The position numbers and the translations under genes are program-made. Of a stretch of 64,000 bases of DNA, positions 22,201 through 33,400 are shown one piece after another. The stretch is taken from NCBI GenBank assembly GCA_029378245.1, contig JARKIF010000001.1, forward strand, positions 434,001 to 498,000, given 5' to 3'. Every line of letters begins with the position of its first letter. The first letter of the stretch is position 1. Below the pieces are notes generated by a model. It was not told where the DNA came from. It ran no database searches and was given only the letters and a program-made list of their open reading frames with translations. This stretch comes from Roridomyces roridus (Eukaryota; Basidiomycota; Agaricomycetes; Agaricales; Mycenaceae).

Positions 22201-24062
22201 AGCGGGCTGCCCCGCCGGTCGTCGCCGCAGATACCGCTCAGACGGCGGTATTGCCTCGGTCATTCCCTGAACTCCGAAACTTTTCTGCCGCCATCATCAT
22301 TTTGCCACTCTTGTGCCACTGATTCGGCAAGTTGCCGAGTGACCCAGCGATCAGATCGTGATGGCCAAGCCGCTGACCGCTGTTACTGCGGCCCTCCTCA
22401 TCTACCGCCGACTTCTGAATATCTTTGCCGTGAACACCAGCAGGAGGTTTCCCGAAGGCTCAACGAAGGCTGCAGTTTTTTTCTTTTTTTTCGCGGGCTT
22501 TAGGAAAATTGAAACAACCGACGCGACGCCGCCCTGGAGCGGCATCCCGACAAAACGTCTGGCAGGCCATCCCGCTCGTCGTTAGTGCAAATATGGGCAT
22601 ACATATGGATTCCTTGAGTGGATTGTCGGACACAAATATGAGAGCCGGCATCTCAGAAATATGGGAGTGGCACATATAAGAGAGATGACGTGGGCTTTGA
22701 GGCCACTGCTTCGCATGGCAGTACGAGTCCGTGGTTGTAGTGTTGTGTGAAACCTGGGGAAGAAAGAGGGTAATTCAATAGCTACATGAAAAATAAACAG
22801 ATAGCCAACCCGCAGATGATCGAAGACGCACAACCTCCCTTTGTCAACAGACAACTTACAGGTTCATTCGAAGCCCATGGGCTTCGGAGACATAGCTTGG
22901 TAGTAGAACTTGAGGCCGAAAACGGAGGGAGCGAATTACTGGGGGGGCTGCCTGTTTTCTGTGAAGACCAATGTCATGAGTGTGAAATACCGCTGGAAAA
23001 AGGAATATAAATTGAGCAAAGCTTCGATGAAAAGAAGAGATACCAACCTCCTCGGTGTCTTGTGCTTCGGGGAGGGCAGGGGCGTCAGCGTGCATGGGTG
23101 TCTTCCGGCTGGTAATGGCCTCTTCACCGTCTCCGGTCACTGAAAAGGCGAGCCAAGGCAACAGACGGAAAGGTGAGGAGCGGTCGTTGGGGAGAACACG
23201 GGAAGGTTACCTGGTGGGGCGTCTGCGCACGCAGAGAGAGTTGGTGCAGCCACGCGATCACCGACTAGTGGCAGAAACAGCCCGCGCTGAAGTCACATAA
23301 ATGCAGACTTCCCAACGCGTCTCCCATTCAACATTGAGCCCGACGAGAGTGAAACTGTCAAAGCACACCTGAACGGATAGCGCGAGGGCTGGTACAGGCT
23401 GGTACAGCGGTATCCGAAGCGCAGTCGGCCATCGTGTCAAAACGGTTCGTGGTATCTGCCAAGATATGAGCTAAATCCGGGGTAATATCTAGGTATCCAG
23501 AGCATCGTACAGGTGAGACTCGAGGTGATAGAAGGAGGATTCTTAGAGATTCGGAAACGGAGGGACCTGGGAGATGGGCGAGGGCGATCGCGATTCCTAC
23601 ATGGCAGTCGAGCTCAAGCGGTCGCCGGAGATCGTAAATCAGCTCGGAACAAAAGTGTCCACAAATAACGACAAGTTCAATGACATCATGGTATTGAATT
23701 GATCGAAAAATGAGGGTAAAGATGATGCCAAGAACGAGTCCTAAAAGGGTTTAGGACTCGTAATTTATTTTCCAAACGGAGCGCCATAGCTGCGCCCCGT
23801 GTGAGCAAAGCTGTTAAATCTATGACGATCTTGACACTCTTAAGGCAATAGCCCATCCTTTATGGGTACAATTGGTCCCGGCATCGCATCGAGAATCTGA
23901 GATGATATTCCCGAGGGCCAAGTCGCGTCAAAGACGCCCAAAAAGGAGCGTAACCATATCGGCTTGGTGCGCGGGCTTAAAGAGCTGTACCTCGTGTGAG
24001 CAAGCTATTAATGCAATGTACAGCTATGAGACTGACTTGGAAAAAGGCCCTAAAAGAGAGTA
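19297..24062. other. Gene-poor stretch of 4.8 kb
   Basis: No recognisable gene. The part next to 19296 is the 5' flank of copy 4, including the TTTTCCAAACGGAGCGCCAT-type block at about 19345-19375; a second, oppositely oriented copy of this block lies at about 23768-23798. Short frames at 20442-20711 (+) and 22856-23161 (-) have no motif I know. The second has an acidic, protein-like stretch (GDGEEAITSR) and could be an exon of an unrecognised gene. Probably decayed cassette DNA and old transposon remnants. Confidence 0.4.
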
Positions 24063-24558
24063 CAGTGGGAAACCCCCATCCGGACCAGACCCTCTGCCAG
24101 ACCAAGGCTCGCCCAACGGGTTTGTTGGCTCCGATGGGGCCAAGCTTTTTTCAGGTGATAGGTAGCCCCTTGAAGTCCCCACTCCCAAATTTACAGGTAG
24201 AACCATAGTCACATTGCAGAGATCTATTCACTTCATTTTTCCTCCGCTTAAATGCTCAAATCAGTGAACACATGAAAGTCTTATGATTTTAACCGGCCAA
24301 CCAGGGCTTCTGTGGGGCTGCAATTATATCCACATATAGGCACCCCAAGGGGCCTCCAATTGACCATTTTACCCGTGGGAAAATCTGCCGGCTGCCGCTG
24401 AAAAAAATGATTTGGTCCGGATGTGGGTTTTTCCAACAGATTGTCATGATATGACCCCAGGCCACAACCCGACGGGTTGTAACACGATCAACCATCAACC
24501 ATCAATACTCTAATCAGTGATCATCACTGATCGGCCGGGTCTTGTCTCAACCCCTGCT

Positions 24559-25027
24559 CACCTTTGGGACCTGTACATCTCTTCAAATTAGAAGGGACAT
24601 ATGGGGGGGGTGTCCTTTCTAATTTGAAGGGATATAGCGATTTTCCCCTAGATGCAATAAAAGTCGCAATAAATGTTGCAATAAAGCTGCAATTTATAGA
24701 GATAGAGACTTCAAGTTGTGTAAAGGTAGTATACGTTGCAATAAAGTTGACCTCACTGTGCAAACGAGTCACCGCCTGCCCGCCGCCCGCCGCCTTATGT
24801 AATCATCGTGGGCGGGACCATCTTCCCGCGATCTTTGGACACCAGAATGAGTAAATACATCGAATTTGCCGTAGAATAAACATGCGCGCGGTGCTACGTA
24901 AGCCCGCCTCTACACGTGCCACGCGCCTTCCTCCCTCTACCCTTGCTATCCGCCCTCCGCATACACCCCACTACCCACCCCTGGCGCTCGTTGTTCGACT
25001 TCTGCAACCGCTACATACCTGCGCCCG
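24559..25027 (+). repeat. Left 469-bp TIR of the 4.24-kb element
   Basis: Near-identical inverted copy of 28331-28799, including the run of Gs after GGGACATAT and the hairpin arms. Confidence 0.92.
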
Positions 25028-28000
25028 ATACTGGCCCACCCCCTGATCTGCACTCCTGGCAAGCGCTTTGCCTTGCCTCGGAACGCTGCGCAAATGACAC
25101 AACAAAGCGTGTACGTACGGCGGCGATTGGATGCGGCGGGGGCGGGTAGGAACAGAGCAAGAGAAAAGGGAGTGTTCAATCCAATGTGTCTCGGCGCTGG
25201 GGCGGCGGATTCTTGAAGGCATGAAAAGTCGGGGAAGCGTAGACGTAGACGGTGCAGAGGGCGTGAAGGTGAAAACTCGCGCGTGAGAAGAAACAAAATG
25301 GCGCCATTTCGGAAGCAGTTCGGATGCAATGCCGTGTACCGGTGGTTCGGTGCTGTACACCGCCGCTCTTTCTTCCGCCACCACCCCATCCTCGCCTCGC
25401 CTCCCGACGTGAAGGGAAGGGAAGTTCTCGCGAGTATTCGGGCTCTGAATCAGCTTCTTCAGAGCTGACTTACCCCCGCAGGGCTACAGCGCGGTTGAGA
25501 GAGTGCGGTGGGAGGGCCTGTATAAGAGTGGGCGGACTGGGAGGAGGCCTCGAGGAAGACAGGACTCCGGAGGAGAAACAAAGATCTGCCTTCAGCTGCA
25601 GGAATGCAAGACGTGTGTTGGGCAGTGTGCATAATGCTCTGGATTCCGTCGAATGTCGGCAAAGTGCGTTCCTCGCCTCTACTCTTTTTCCCATCTAATC
25701 TGTGCGGTGCTCTTCGTGGTGGGCTACGCCGTCTTCTCCGTCCACCAATCATCTTCCGCCTGTATGGGCTTTACCGCTCTCGCTCTCGCCCAACGCCCAC
25801 CTGTATCTGCCACTTCGAGAGCTCCATTCTGGCCGTGCTTCTCTTGGCGCACGAAACTCGACCACGTCTACCAGCTACAGTCTATCAGTCTCCTCACTTG
25901 CCCGCCATCAACCCTCATCTAGATCGACAACCACATCGTCTTGAACCTCCAATCCTCATCCAGCACAAGGAAGGCTCCGGCGTAGGCGCGTTGATACTGC
26001 CCCTCCATCTTCCGTATCGTCCACGACACCTTGTATCGCCATCTGTAACCACACGGACTAGGCTCCGCCCTCGCTTCCCGCCCCTCGATTTCTATGGCTT
26101 CCCGGTATGCTCCGCGCGGGTGTGTGGGGATTATAGTCGGGCTGTGCACCCCTGCAGAAGCCGCCGCCGGCCGTGGCCTCGTCCTGCTCCTCAATTCCAC
26201 CTGTAGTGCATTGGCCGCCTCGCAGACGGTTTGATCCTCCCTTCTGAATCACCGGGCGATGAAATACATCGGACCCGGGACAACACACTTCATTGTGGTG
26301 CTGATTGTCAACGAGTATGGGATTCAATCGGGTTATTTATCTCTTGCCCTACTCTGTATATGATAGTTAGAATGCTACTCTTATTCCTTACCTCCTTGAG
26401 CATGGATGAGTGCTCGAGCCAAGCACCATCTGACGAGACGAGCCTGACATGCCGGTTACCTGGACTCGTCGGGCATATCGGGCATCATCCAAATATTGCC
26501 AGTCTACAATGGCTAGCCCTCCAGGATTTGTCTGAGGGCTGCCAGGGACATCTACTCACGATTTGAAACGAATTTGAGCCCAGATAACCAGTGTTTAGGT
26601 TGAGGATAGGTAGACGAACAAGATTTGACATGGGTGTCTATTCTCGGTGCTTCACTATTGAACGAGTTCGACAGCACACTCGACGGCTTCCTCATGTCGA
26701 TAAAATCTGAGATAAATCAAATGGGGTACTGGATGCTAATAGATGAATTCTATGTCTTCAGTTTCTGCAGATTGCACCTTCAACTCACAAGAAAAAAATC
26801 AATCGTTGAGATCACTCTGGTTTCACACGTGGTAAGTCAGTGATCCCTTTTTCCTTCGTCGACGGCGGCCTCAAACCTCGAACCTCAGCCAAAACTCGAC
26901 TCGGTTTGGAGCATTCTGAGCGCATAGAAGCTATTCCGTGCCAAATCGGATACCTGAAGGTGTGTATTCATTTTGCTCACTGGCAGGCTGCTTGAACACT
27001 GGATGTCATTTTATGGGGAATGCAGGGTACTTGCGGGGTTGAAAACTCGACCGGAGCAAGCCCTTGACAGTTGAGACACTTTTTACAGTAGAATTGGGAA
27101 CCACCTTTCGAGATGGATTGCCAAGAAAGCTGTCTGGTGGTAGTTTGAAGTGCGTGTGATTGTGCCCAGAAAAAAATCCCCAGTACATTTTCAGCTGCTC
27201 ATGATTCATTCAATCAAGTGTATAAGCGACCCAGGCTGGTTGGAAGATCCGGGGCTGGTCTAACGCGCACACTATATGCCCCCCGAGCACGAAATTCTGT
27301 TCTGACGGCAATTATGATGCCATCTCTGGGTATTGTATACATACAAAGATGCAGGGGATAGCTCTGAGTTAATGTGTAGCATATTATCCGGTGCTCCGGG
27401 TGCTGGATGTATGAGGGCAGCCATTTTTCGGTGCGAGTTCGTGCAATTGATTGTTGTTGATCCGTCATGTGATCGCCCAACTCTTCTTTTCCGACATCCA
27501 TCTCCTCTCCTCATGCCCTCTCTTGGTCCGTCTTGGACGACCTCCATGGGCCCATACCGCCTTTTTCGATGCGAACAACATTCTGAGGACTTACTGTCAC
27601 CCCCGGCTACCCTGGCTCGATGGATTATGGCATGAGTGTCGGTGGCTCGGAAGCCTTGGATACAGCAATGGATGCTGGTGTGTCGCTTCGTTGTCCAGAT
27701 TGACCTCTCTTGATAGAGCCCACAGACCTTCATAACACCTCCAGAGATCTCCGGCGACTTCTGCGCCGTACATACCAAGGCCTTGCCGCGGTGTCATGGC
27801 GACGACTACGTGGCAGGCGACGCTGCACATACCCCATCCATCACTACACTCATCCATCCAGTGGCGCTCCCTCGACCTGCTCCGCACCCAAGCGGTAAAC
27901 CGCCGGGAAGAGATCCGCCCTGTGGAACTCCCAACCCGCGTTGGCGTACACCCTTTCCTAATTCCGGGAGTCAGGACTGACATCAGCCTTGCCCGACCCC

Positions 28001-28330
28001 CATCGACATTGACGACACTCCATCTATGTACGCCCCAGCACAAACCTCTCCCCAGCATCGATGCACCCATGTCCTCTCCCCGCGCGGCACATTTCACTTT
28101 ACCAATCCGCTAAAATTACCCTAACAATCCGCCCGGTGCTTGAAGCCCACCCGGAGCCTTTGCCTCCAACGACGGCTTGACGCCCAGCGTATGTAGCTTG
28201 TCAACATCTATGTTTGGCTGGCATTTCTCCACCCCCCACCCAGTCCCCTGCTCCCGGCCGTCTGGCTCTCAGATTCGGGATAACATCGTGCTGGCGGCTC
28301 CCAGTCCTGTTACAAAATGTAGAACGATGA
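25028..28330. other. Interior of the 4.24-kb element, no recognisable gene
   Basis: Low-complexity, Pro/Arg/Leu-rich frames on both strands, without transposase, helicase or other domain signatures. It may be captured host DNA or a decayed coding region. Confidence 0.4.
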
Positions 28331-28799
28331 CGGGCGCAGGTATGTAGCGGCTGCAGAAGTCGAACAACGAGCGCCAGGGGTGGGTAGTGGGGTGTATGCG
28401 GAGGGCGGATAGCAAGGGTAGAGGGAGGAAGGCGCGTGGCACGTGTAGAGGCGGGCTTACGTAGCACCGAGCGCATGTTTATTCTACGGCAAATTCGATG
28501 TATTTATTCATTCTGGTGTCCGAAGATCGCGGGAAGATGGTCCCGCCCACGATGATTACATAAGGCGGCGGACGGCGGGCAGGCGGTGACTCGTTTGCAC
28601 AGTGAGGTCAACTTTATTGCAACGTATACTACCTTTACACAACTTGAAGTCTCTATCTCTATAAATTGCAGCTTTATTGCAACATTTATTGCGACTTTTA
28701 TTGCATCTAGGGGAAAATCGCTATATCCCTTCAAATTAGAAAGGACACCCCCCCCATATGTCCCTTCTAATTTGAAGAGATGTACAGGTCCCAAAGGTG
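28331..28799 (-). repeat. Right 469-bp TIR of the 4.24-kb element
   Basis: Inverted partner of 24559-25027. Confidence 0.92.
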
Positions 28800-28900
28800 C
28801 CCCTGCTTGGTACTCCACTCTCCCCTGCATTTACACCCCTACTTGTTGCGATCGCCCCTGCTCCTACCCCCTACCCCTCGTACCTAATTCGATCATGTAG

Positions 28901-28941
28901 TATATATACCCGTCTACAGTCTCAGTACTGTAGACGAATCT
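28901..28941 (+). promoter_or_regulatory. LTR core promoter: TATA box, palindrome and likely transcript 5' end
   Basis: TATATATA at 28901-28908 is followed by a perfect 10-bp palindrome (28911-28920 and 28927-28936, loop CTCAGT). AGACGAATCT at 28932-28941 begins about 31 nt from the TATA box, the usual spacing to a start site. The same block is in LTR2 and LTR3. Confidence 0.65.
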
Positions 28942-29053
28942 AGTCTATTCTCCCTACGGCTTGCTCTACCTCTTGAGTCTCGTCCGCTGCTCTTCGCTCG
29001 GTCGCCTCCTTCGTTGCCGACTAGAACCCGACTTAGCCCTAGGTGCTGACAAA

Positions 29054-29063
29054 AGATTCGTCT
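29054..29063 (+). promoter_or_regulatory. Primer binding site complementary to the element's own 5' end (self-priming)
   Basis: AGATTCGTCT, 2 nt after the LTR1 end, is the exact reverse complement of AGACGAATCT at the predicted transcript start (28932-28941). There is no tRNA-type PBS beginning TGG. Tf1/sushi elements prime reverse transcription by folding their own 5' end onto such a site. Confidence 0.7.
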
Positions 29064-29096
29064 CCCCTTTACTCGAACACTCGACCGAACGAAACG

Positions 29097-30434
29097 ATGG
29101 ACCCTACTGCACTGGGTATACCGAACCGAGATGCGTTCCAGTCGACGGACGCCATCCACTATCAAGGATTGGATCAAACGGCACGCGAAGCCCACATATT
29201 CGATCGCGCGGAAGCGCTGAGCGCCGCAACTCGCGGGCTATTGACGGAAATCTGGGGACCAGACGGGAACCCGGAGGCGGGGTTGCAAGCCGGAGTCTTG
29301 CACCTACAGAACGATCTCCAGGATGCATTCCAACGCATCTCGATGATGGAGGACCATATTGCGAAGACCAACAGCGTCATGTTGGATATACTGAAGAACC
29401 AGTTGGACGCGAAACAGGGGGGTGGCGATAAATCCCGCAGAGCGCGGGTTGCTGCCCCCGCCGACTTTTCCGGGGCTGCCGAGACCGTGGACGGGTTCTT
29501 GGTGGGTTGCTACCTTAACTTCCAGGACAACCCCGTATACGAAAAGGACTCCGCCAAGATCAATTTCACCCTGTCTTACATGAAAGGGGGGTCTGCGGCG
29601 ATCTGGGCCGAAAACGTAGTAAAGGCCATGCGCAACGGCAGCGGCACTGGCGCCTATACCACCTACGCGGCGTTCGAGGCCGACATTATCTCCAGCTTCA
29701 AAGGAGGAGCCCAGGTGGAGGAAGCCCAAGCCAAGATGGAACACCTTCGACAGGCGAATGGTACGGCCACGAGCTACTTCACCATTCTCGACTCGTATAA
29801 CAGAACGGCGGGATACGACGATACTACGCTTATCCGCCTCCTCAAGACAGGTCTCAGCCAAGAGGTGGTGGAATCGATTTACGAAGGAGTTAACGGAGAA
29901 CTCCCCAAGACCTACGCAGGGTGGAAAGAAGAAGCCATCAAACGTGATGGGCTCAAGAGACAGTTCCGCGTCCTGAAGAATACTCTCCTGACAGGAGATA
30001 AGGCGGGATTCGGGAAAGCGGGAAACCCCAACTCGGGGTCGTACGGAGGCGGGGGACGGAACCCGATGCAGAACCCGAAACGACTTGAAGGGTTCAATCG
30101 TACGGAAGGGTTCAACCGATTCGGCACCCAGCGCACGAACACGAACACGAACGCTTCAGGAAGCAGTACCAGCAACCCCACTATACGTACCAGCATCGCT
30201 ACAACCGCGAGCAACGTCCCGGCCCCCATGGACATCGATCGCACGAATACGGGCCGTCGTCAACCTAGCAACGAAGTTCACTGCTATGGCTGCGGGCTCA
30301 AAGGGCACATCCGCCGTAACTGCCCAACCCATGCGCACGTTACCACGCAGTTCCGTGCCATGGTGGAAGAACCCGACACCAAGGAGAACTCGGACGAAGA
30401 GTCCCCAGAGGATTTTTCCAACGACCGGGATTGA
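29097..30434 (+). CDS. gag: Gypsy gag (nucleocapsid polyprotein)
   Basis: The ATG at 29097 (MDPTALGIPNRDAF) is preferred over the upstream GTG that keeps the frame open from 29043. The protein has a retrotransposon gag core (about residues 110-270; DGFLVGCYLNFQDNP, AIWAENVVKAM, YFTILDSYNRTAGYDD, AGWKEEAIKRDGLKRQFR), a low-complexity Gly/Asn/Thr region, and one CCHC zinc knuckle CYGCGLKGHIRRNC near the C-terminus for RNA binding. An acidic tail ends at TGA 30432-30434. The pol frame overlaps in -1; a run GATTTTTCC (T run at 30413-30417), about 20 nt before the stop, could allow slippage into it, but it is not a textbook heptamer. Acts in the cytoplasmic virus-like particle. Confidence 0.9.
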   Translation: MDPTALGIPNRDAFQSTDAIHYQGLDQTAREAHIFDRAEALSAATRGLLTEIWGPDGNPEAGLQAGVLHLQNDLQDAFQRISMMEDHIAKTNSVMLDILKNQLDAKQGGGDKSRRARVAAPADFSGAAETVDGFLVGCYLNFQDNPVYEKDSAKINFTLSYMKGGSAAIWAENVVKAMRNGSGTGAYTTYAAFEADIISSFKGGAQVEEAQAKMEHLRQANGTATSYFTILDSYNRTAGYDDTTLIRLLKTGLSQEVVESIYEGVNGELPKTYAGWKEEAIKRDGLKRQFRVLKNTLLTGDKAGFGKAGNPNSGSYGGGGRNPMQNPKRLEGFNRTEGFNRFGTQRTNTNTNASGSSTSNPTIRTSIATTASNVPAPMDIDRTNTGRRQPSNEVHCYGCGLKGHIRRNCPTHAHVTTQFRAMVEEPDTKENSDEESPEDFSNDRD

Positions 30435-33400
30435 AAGCCACGTCCTCCCGGTCTCCCTCGATACCCCATGTACACAAGTCGTTCACTAATCAATTTCATA
30501 CTCTATTGAACGATAAAGATTCTCAAATCGTGGCAAACGAACAAGAAAACGACACTCCTGCCCCCGAGTGGAGGAGTAAGAAGCCGATACCCCGAAAGAA
30601 GGTTACCGTCGTACCTCCTACACCAAAGGCGTCGTGGAAGGGGCTACCACCCAACAGTGCCGAGCGACTGCTGGACCGAATGTACGCCCAGCGCCCGCAT
30701 GCAGTAGAGATGCTGCAGAATTGGACGTACAAAACCCGACGCACCGAAATTACCGAAGGATACGTGGAGGAGCTACTGGGTCTCTATCGACCCGACGCTC
30801 TTACAGCCATCGAAGAGCTGCAAAATCCGCCTTCCTTCATTCGCGCTATGGGTGGGGTGTCAGTGATGGTCCCTATGGTGGTGCAGGATTTGGCTAGCCT
30901 CCGTGGGTATACGGTGGTGGGGCTTTTGGACACTGGGGCTACCGTGGAAGGATTCATGAACCAGTCGTTCGCCGAGAGGCATGGGCTCGACGTGGAGGAT
31001 CTTCCGATGCCGGTACCTGTCTACAACGCGGATAACACCCCCAACGCGGGGGGCAAGATTCGACAAGTGGTCAGAATGCGCACTACGGTGGAGGATCATG
31101 AGGAAGTAATGACCTTTGCCCTGACCAATACCGGGAAGACGGATGTCATTCTGGGGTACAAGTGGTTGAAACGACACAATCCCGAGATTGACTGGAGTAA
31201 CGGAAAGTTGTCTTTTACTCGCTGCCCGCCTGCGTGCCGCACCGAACGCCTCTGGAAGCAATGGGAGGCCGAAGACGAAGATGGGTTGGAACCCGACGAT
31301 CGGGTATTCGTCACCCGAATTTACGAGGAAGAGGACGCCCAACACGCGGAGCATATCCGAGCTATGGGTTCGGCTGCGACAAAACTAGCAGCGGCAGCCC
31401 ATAACGCGAAGGGCGACCAGGCAATGGAGGATATTGTCCCGGCCCATTACCTCGATGAGTTTCGCAGTGTCTTCGACAAAAAGGATTTCGACAAACTACC
31501 GGAACGGAAGCGTTGGGACCACGCTATCGAACTGAAGGACGAGGCGGAACCCGCCCGGGGTCGGGTTATTCCCCTGTCAATCCCAGAACAGAAGGAGTTG
31601 GACGAGTTCATTGCGGAACACTTGAAGACTGGGCGGATACGCCCCTCGAAGTCTCCGTTTGCGTCTCCTTTCTTTTTCGTGAAGAAGAAAGACGGGAAAC
31701 TTCGACCAGTACAAGATTACCGAAGGTTGAACGCGATTACGATCAAGAACCGGTACCCGATTCCCCTGATCTCCGAAATAATGCACAACCTCCGGAACGC
31801 GACGTGGTTCACCAAGTTGGACGTACGATGGGGTTATAACAACATTCGGATAAAGGAAGGAGACGAGGAGAAGGCGGCATTCATCACCAATCGAGGGCTG
31901 TTTGAACCCTTGGTGATGTTCTTCGGGTTGACAAACTCGCCGGCGACCTTCCAGTGCATGATGAACGACATCTTTGCCCGACAGATCGCCGAGGGTCGGG
32001 TTATTGTCTACTTGGACGACATTTTGATTTATTCCTCCAACAAGGAGGAGCACCAGAGGACAGTGCGCGAGGTGCTGCAGATCCTACAGGAGAATGACTT
32101 GTACTTGAAACCCGAAAAGTGCGAGTTTGAGAAGCGGGAGGTCGAATACCTTGGGGTGATTATCGGGGATGGAAAGATTCAGATGGATCCCGTGAAAGTT
32201 GCGGGAGTACGCGAGTGGGCAGAACCCAAAACGGTCAAAGAGGTTCAGAGCTTCCTTGGGTTCCTCAACTTCTACCGTCGGTTTATTGCCGGGTTCGGGA
32301 TCCACTCCAAACCCCTAACACGGCTGACGAGGAAAGATTACCGGTGGCGATGGGGAGGTGAAGAAAGGAGAGCGTTTGAAACGCTGAAGGACTTGGTCAC
32401 CGCCGAACCGGTGCTGCATTTTCCGACTGACCATGGCGAATGGCGGATGGAAGCCGACTCTTCGGATTTCGCGACCGGGGCGGTGCTTTCTCAACTCCAG
32501 AACGGAGTCTGGGTTCCGATCGGGTTCTTGTCCAAATCTCTTAACGACACGGAGCGAAATTACGACATTCACGACAAGGAGATGCTGGCGATTATGCGCG
32601 GTTTGTACGAATGGAGGCATTTCCTTCAAGGCAGCAACAAAACCTTCGAGATTTGGACGGACCACAAGAATTTGGCTTACTTTATGACGACAAAGAAGCT
32701 GAACCGGAGGCAGGCACGCTGGTCGCTGGAGTTGAGTGAATACGACTTTTTGCTGATCCACAAGCCCGGTAAAACGCATAACAAAACGGATGCCCTTTCG
32801 AGGCAAAATGGCCATGAAAAGGGGGCAAAGGATAACAGCGATATCACGTTGCTACCAGCGGACAAATTTCAACAGATACCGAAGGAGGAATTTCTGCGAG
32901 CAATCCCAGACCAGGAGGGAGGGGACCAATTTTTGCAACGCATCAAGGACGCCCACGACAAGTGGGAGGATGCGGCCAAAGAGGGTTTGGCCAAGAGCAA
33001 GGATGAAGAAGCCGAGGAGGAGAACCCGACCTGGCAGGAACACGACGGGTTCTTGACTAGGCATGGATCGGTATACGTCCCTTCCGACAAGGAGCTACGC
33101 CATCACATAACCCGAGCTCACCATGATACGTATATGGCCGGTCATCCTGGACAGTATCGAACGGCGGAATTAGTAGCGCGAAACTACTACTGGCCGTCCA
33201 TGACCCGGGACATCAAGCGGTACGTAGCCGCTTGTTCGACGTGCCAGAAGACGAAGACGTTTCCATCCAAACCCCGCGGACCCTTATCACCGAACGCAGT
33301 GCCCGAACGAGTGTGGCAGAACGTCTCGATCGACCTAATCACGAAGTTACCTGAGTCCAAGGGGTACGACAGTATCGTGGTGATTGTGGATAGACTGGGT

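Larger units (their letters stand above)
24559..28799. mobile_element. 4.24-kb TIR DNA transposon with 469-bp inverted repeats
   Basis: The termini are CACCTTTGGGACCTGTACAT and its reverse complement. The inverted repeats (24559-25027 and 28331-28799) are equal in length with only a handful of mismatches, so the insertion is young. An 8-bp duplication CCCCTGCT flanks it (24551-24558 and 28800-28807) inside the LTR. Each TIR has a subterminal hairpin (about 24580-24628; arms CTTCAAATTAGAAGGGACA and TGTCCTTTCTAATTTGAAG) and several GCAATAAA-type repeats that could be transposase-binding sites. No transposase is recognisable at 25030-28330; open frames there (for example 25604-26206 plus, 27597-28097 minus) show no motif I know. 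The 8-bp duplication and CACC ends are shared with the 3.4-kb element at 15550, suggesting one superfamily (hAT- or KDZ-like, inferred). Confidence 0.85.
24442..29051 (+). repeat. LTR1 (5' LTR), interrupted at 24559-28799
   Basis: LTR sequence is 24442-24558 and 28808-29051, together 361 bp, with TGTCATGA at the start and GTGCTGACA at the end. The 4.24-kb TIR element and its duplicated CCCCTGCT lie between the two parts. Confidence 0.92.

Noticed and set aside
22856..23161. Minus-strand frame with an acidic GDGEEAITSR stretch as a gene
   Set aside because: Too short, non-conserved as far as I can judge, and without convincing flanking exons; noted only as a possibility.
24411..24436. Right end of a short MITE at 24436 instead of 35777
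   Set aside because: The motif there matches the left end less well and lacks a flanking TA; the 35777 end matches closely and has TA.
25604..26206. 200-codon frame inside the 4.24-kb element as a transposase
   Set aside because: Composition is low-complexity and no catalytic motif is visible; the opposite strand is equally open.
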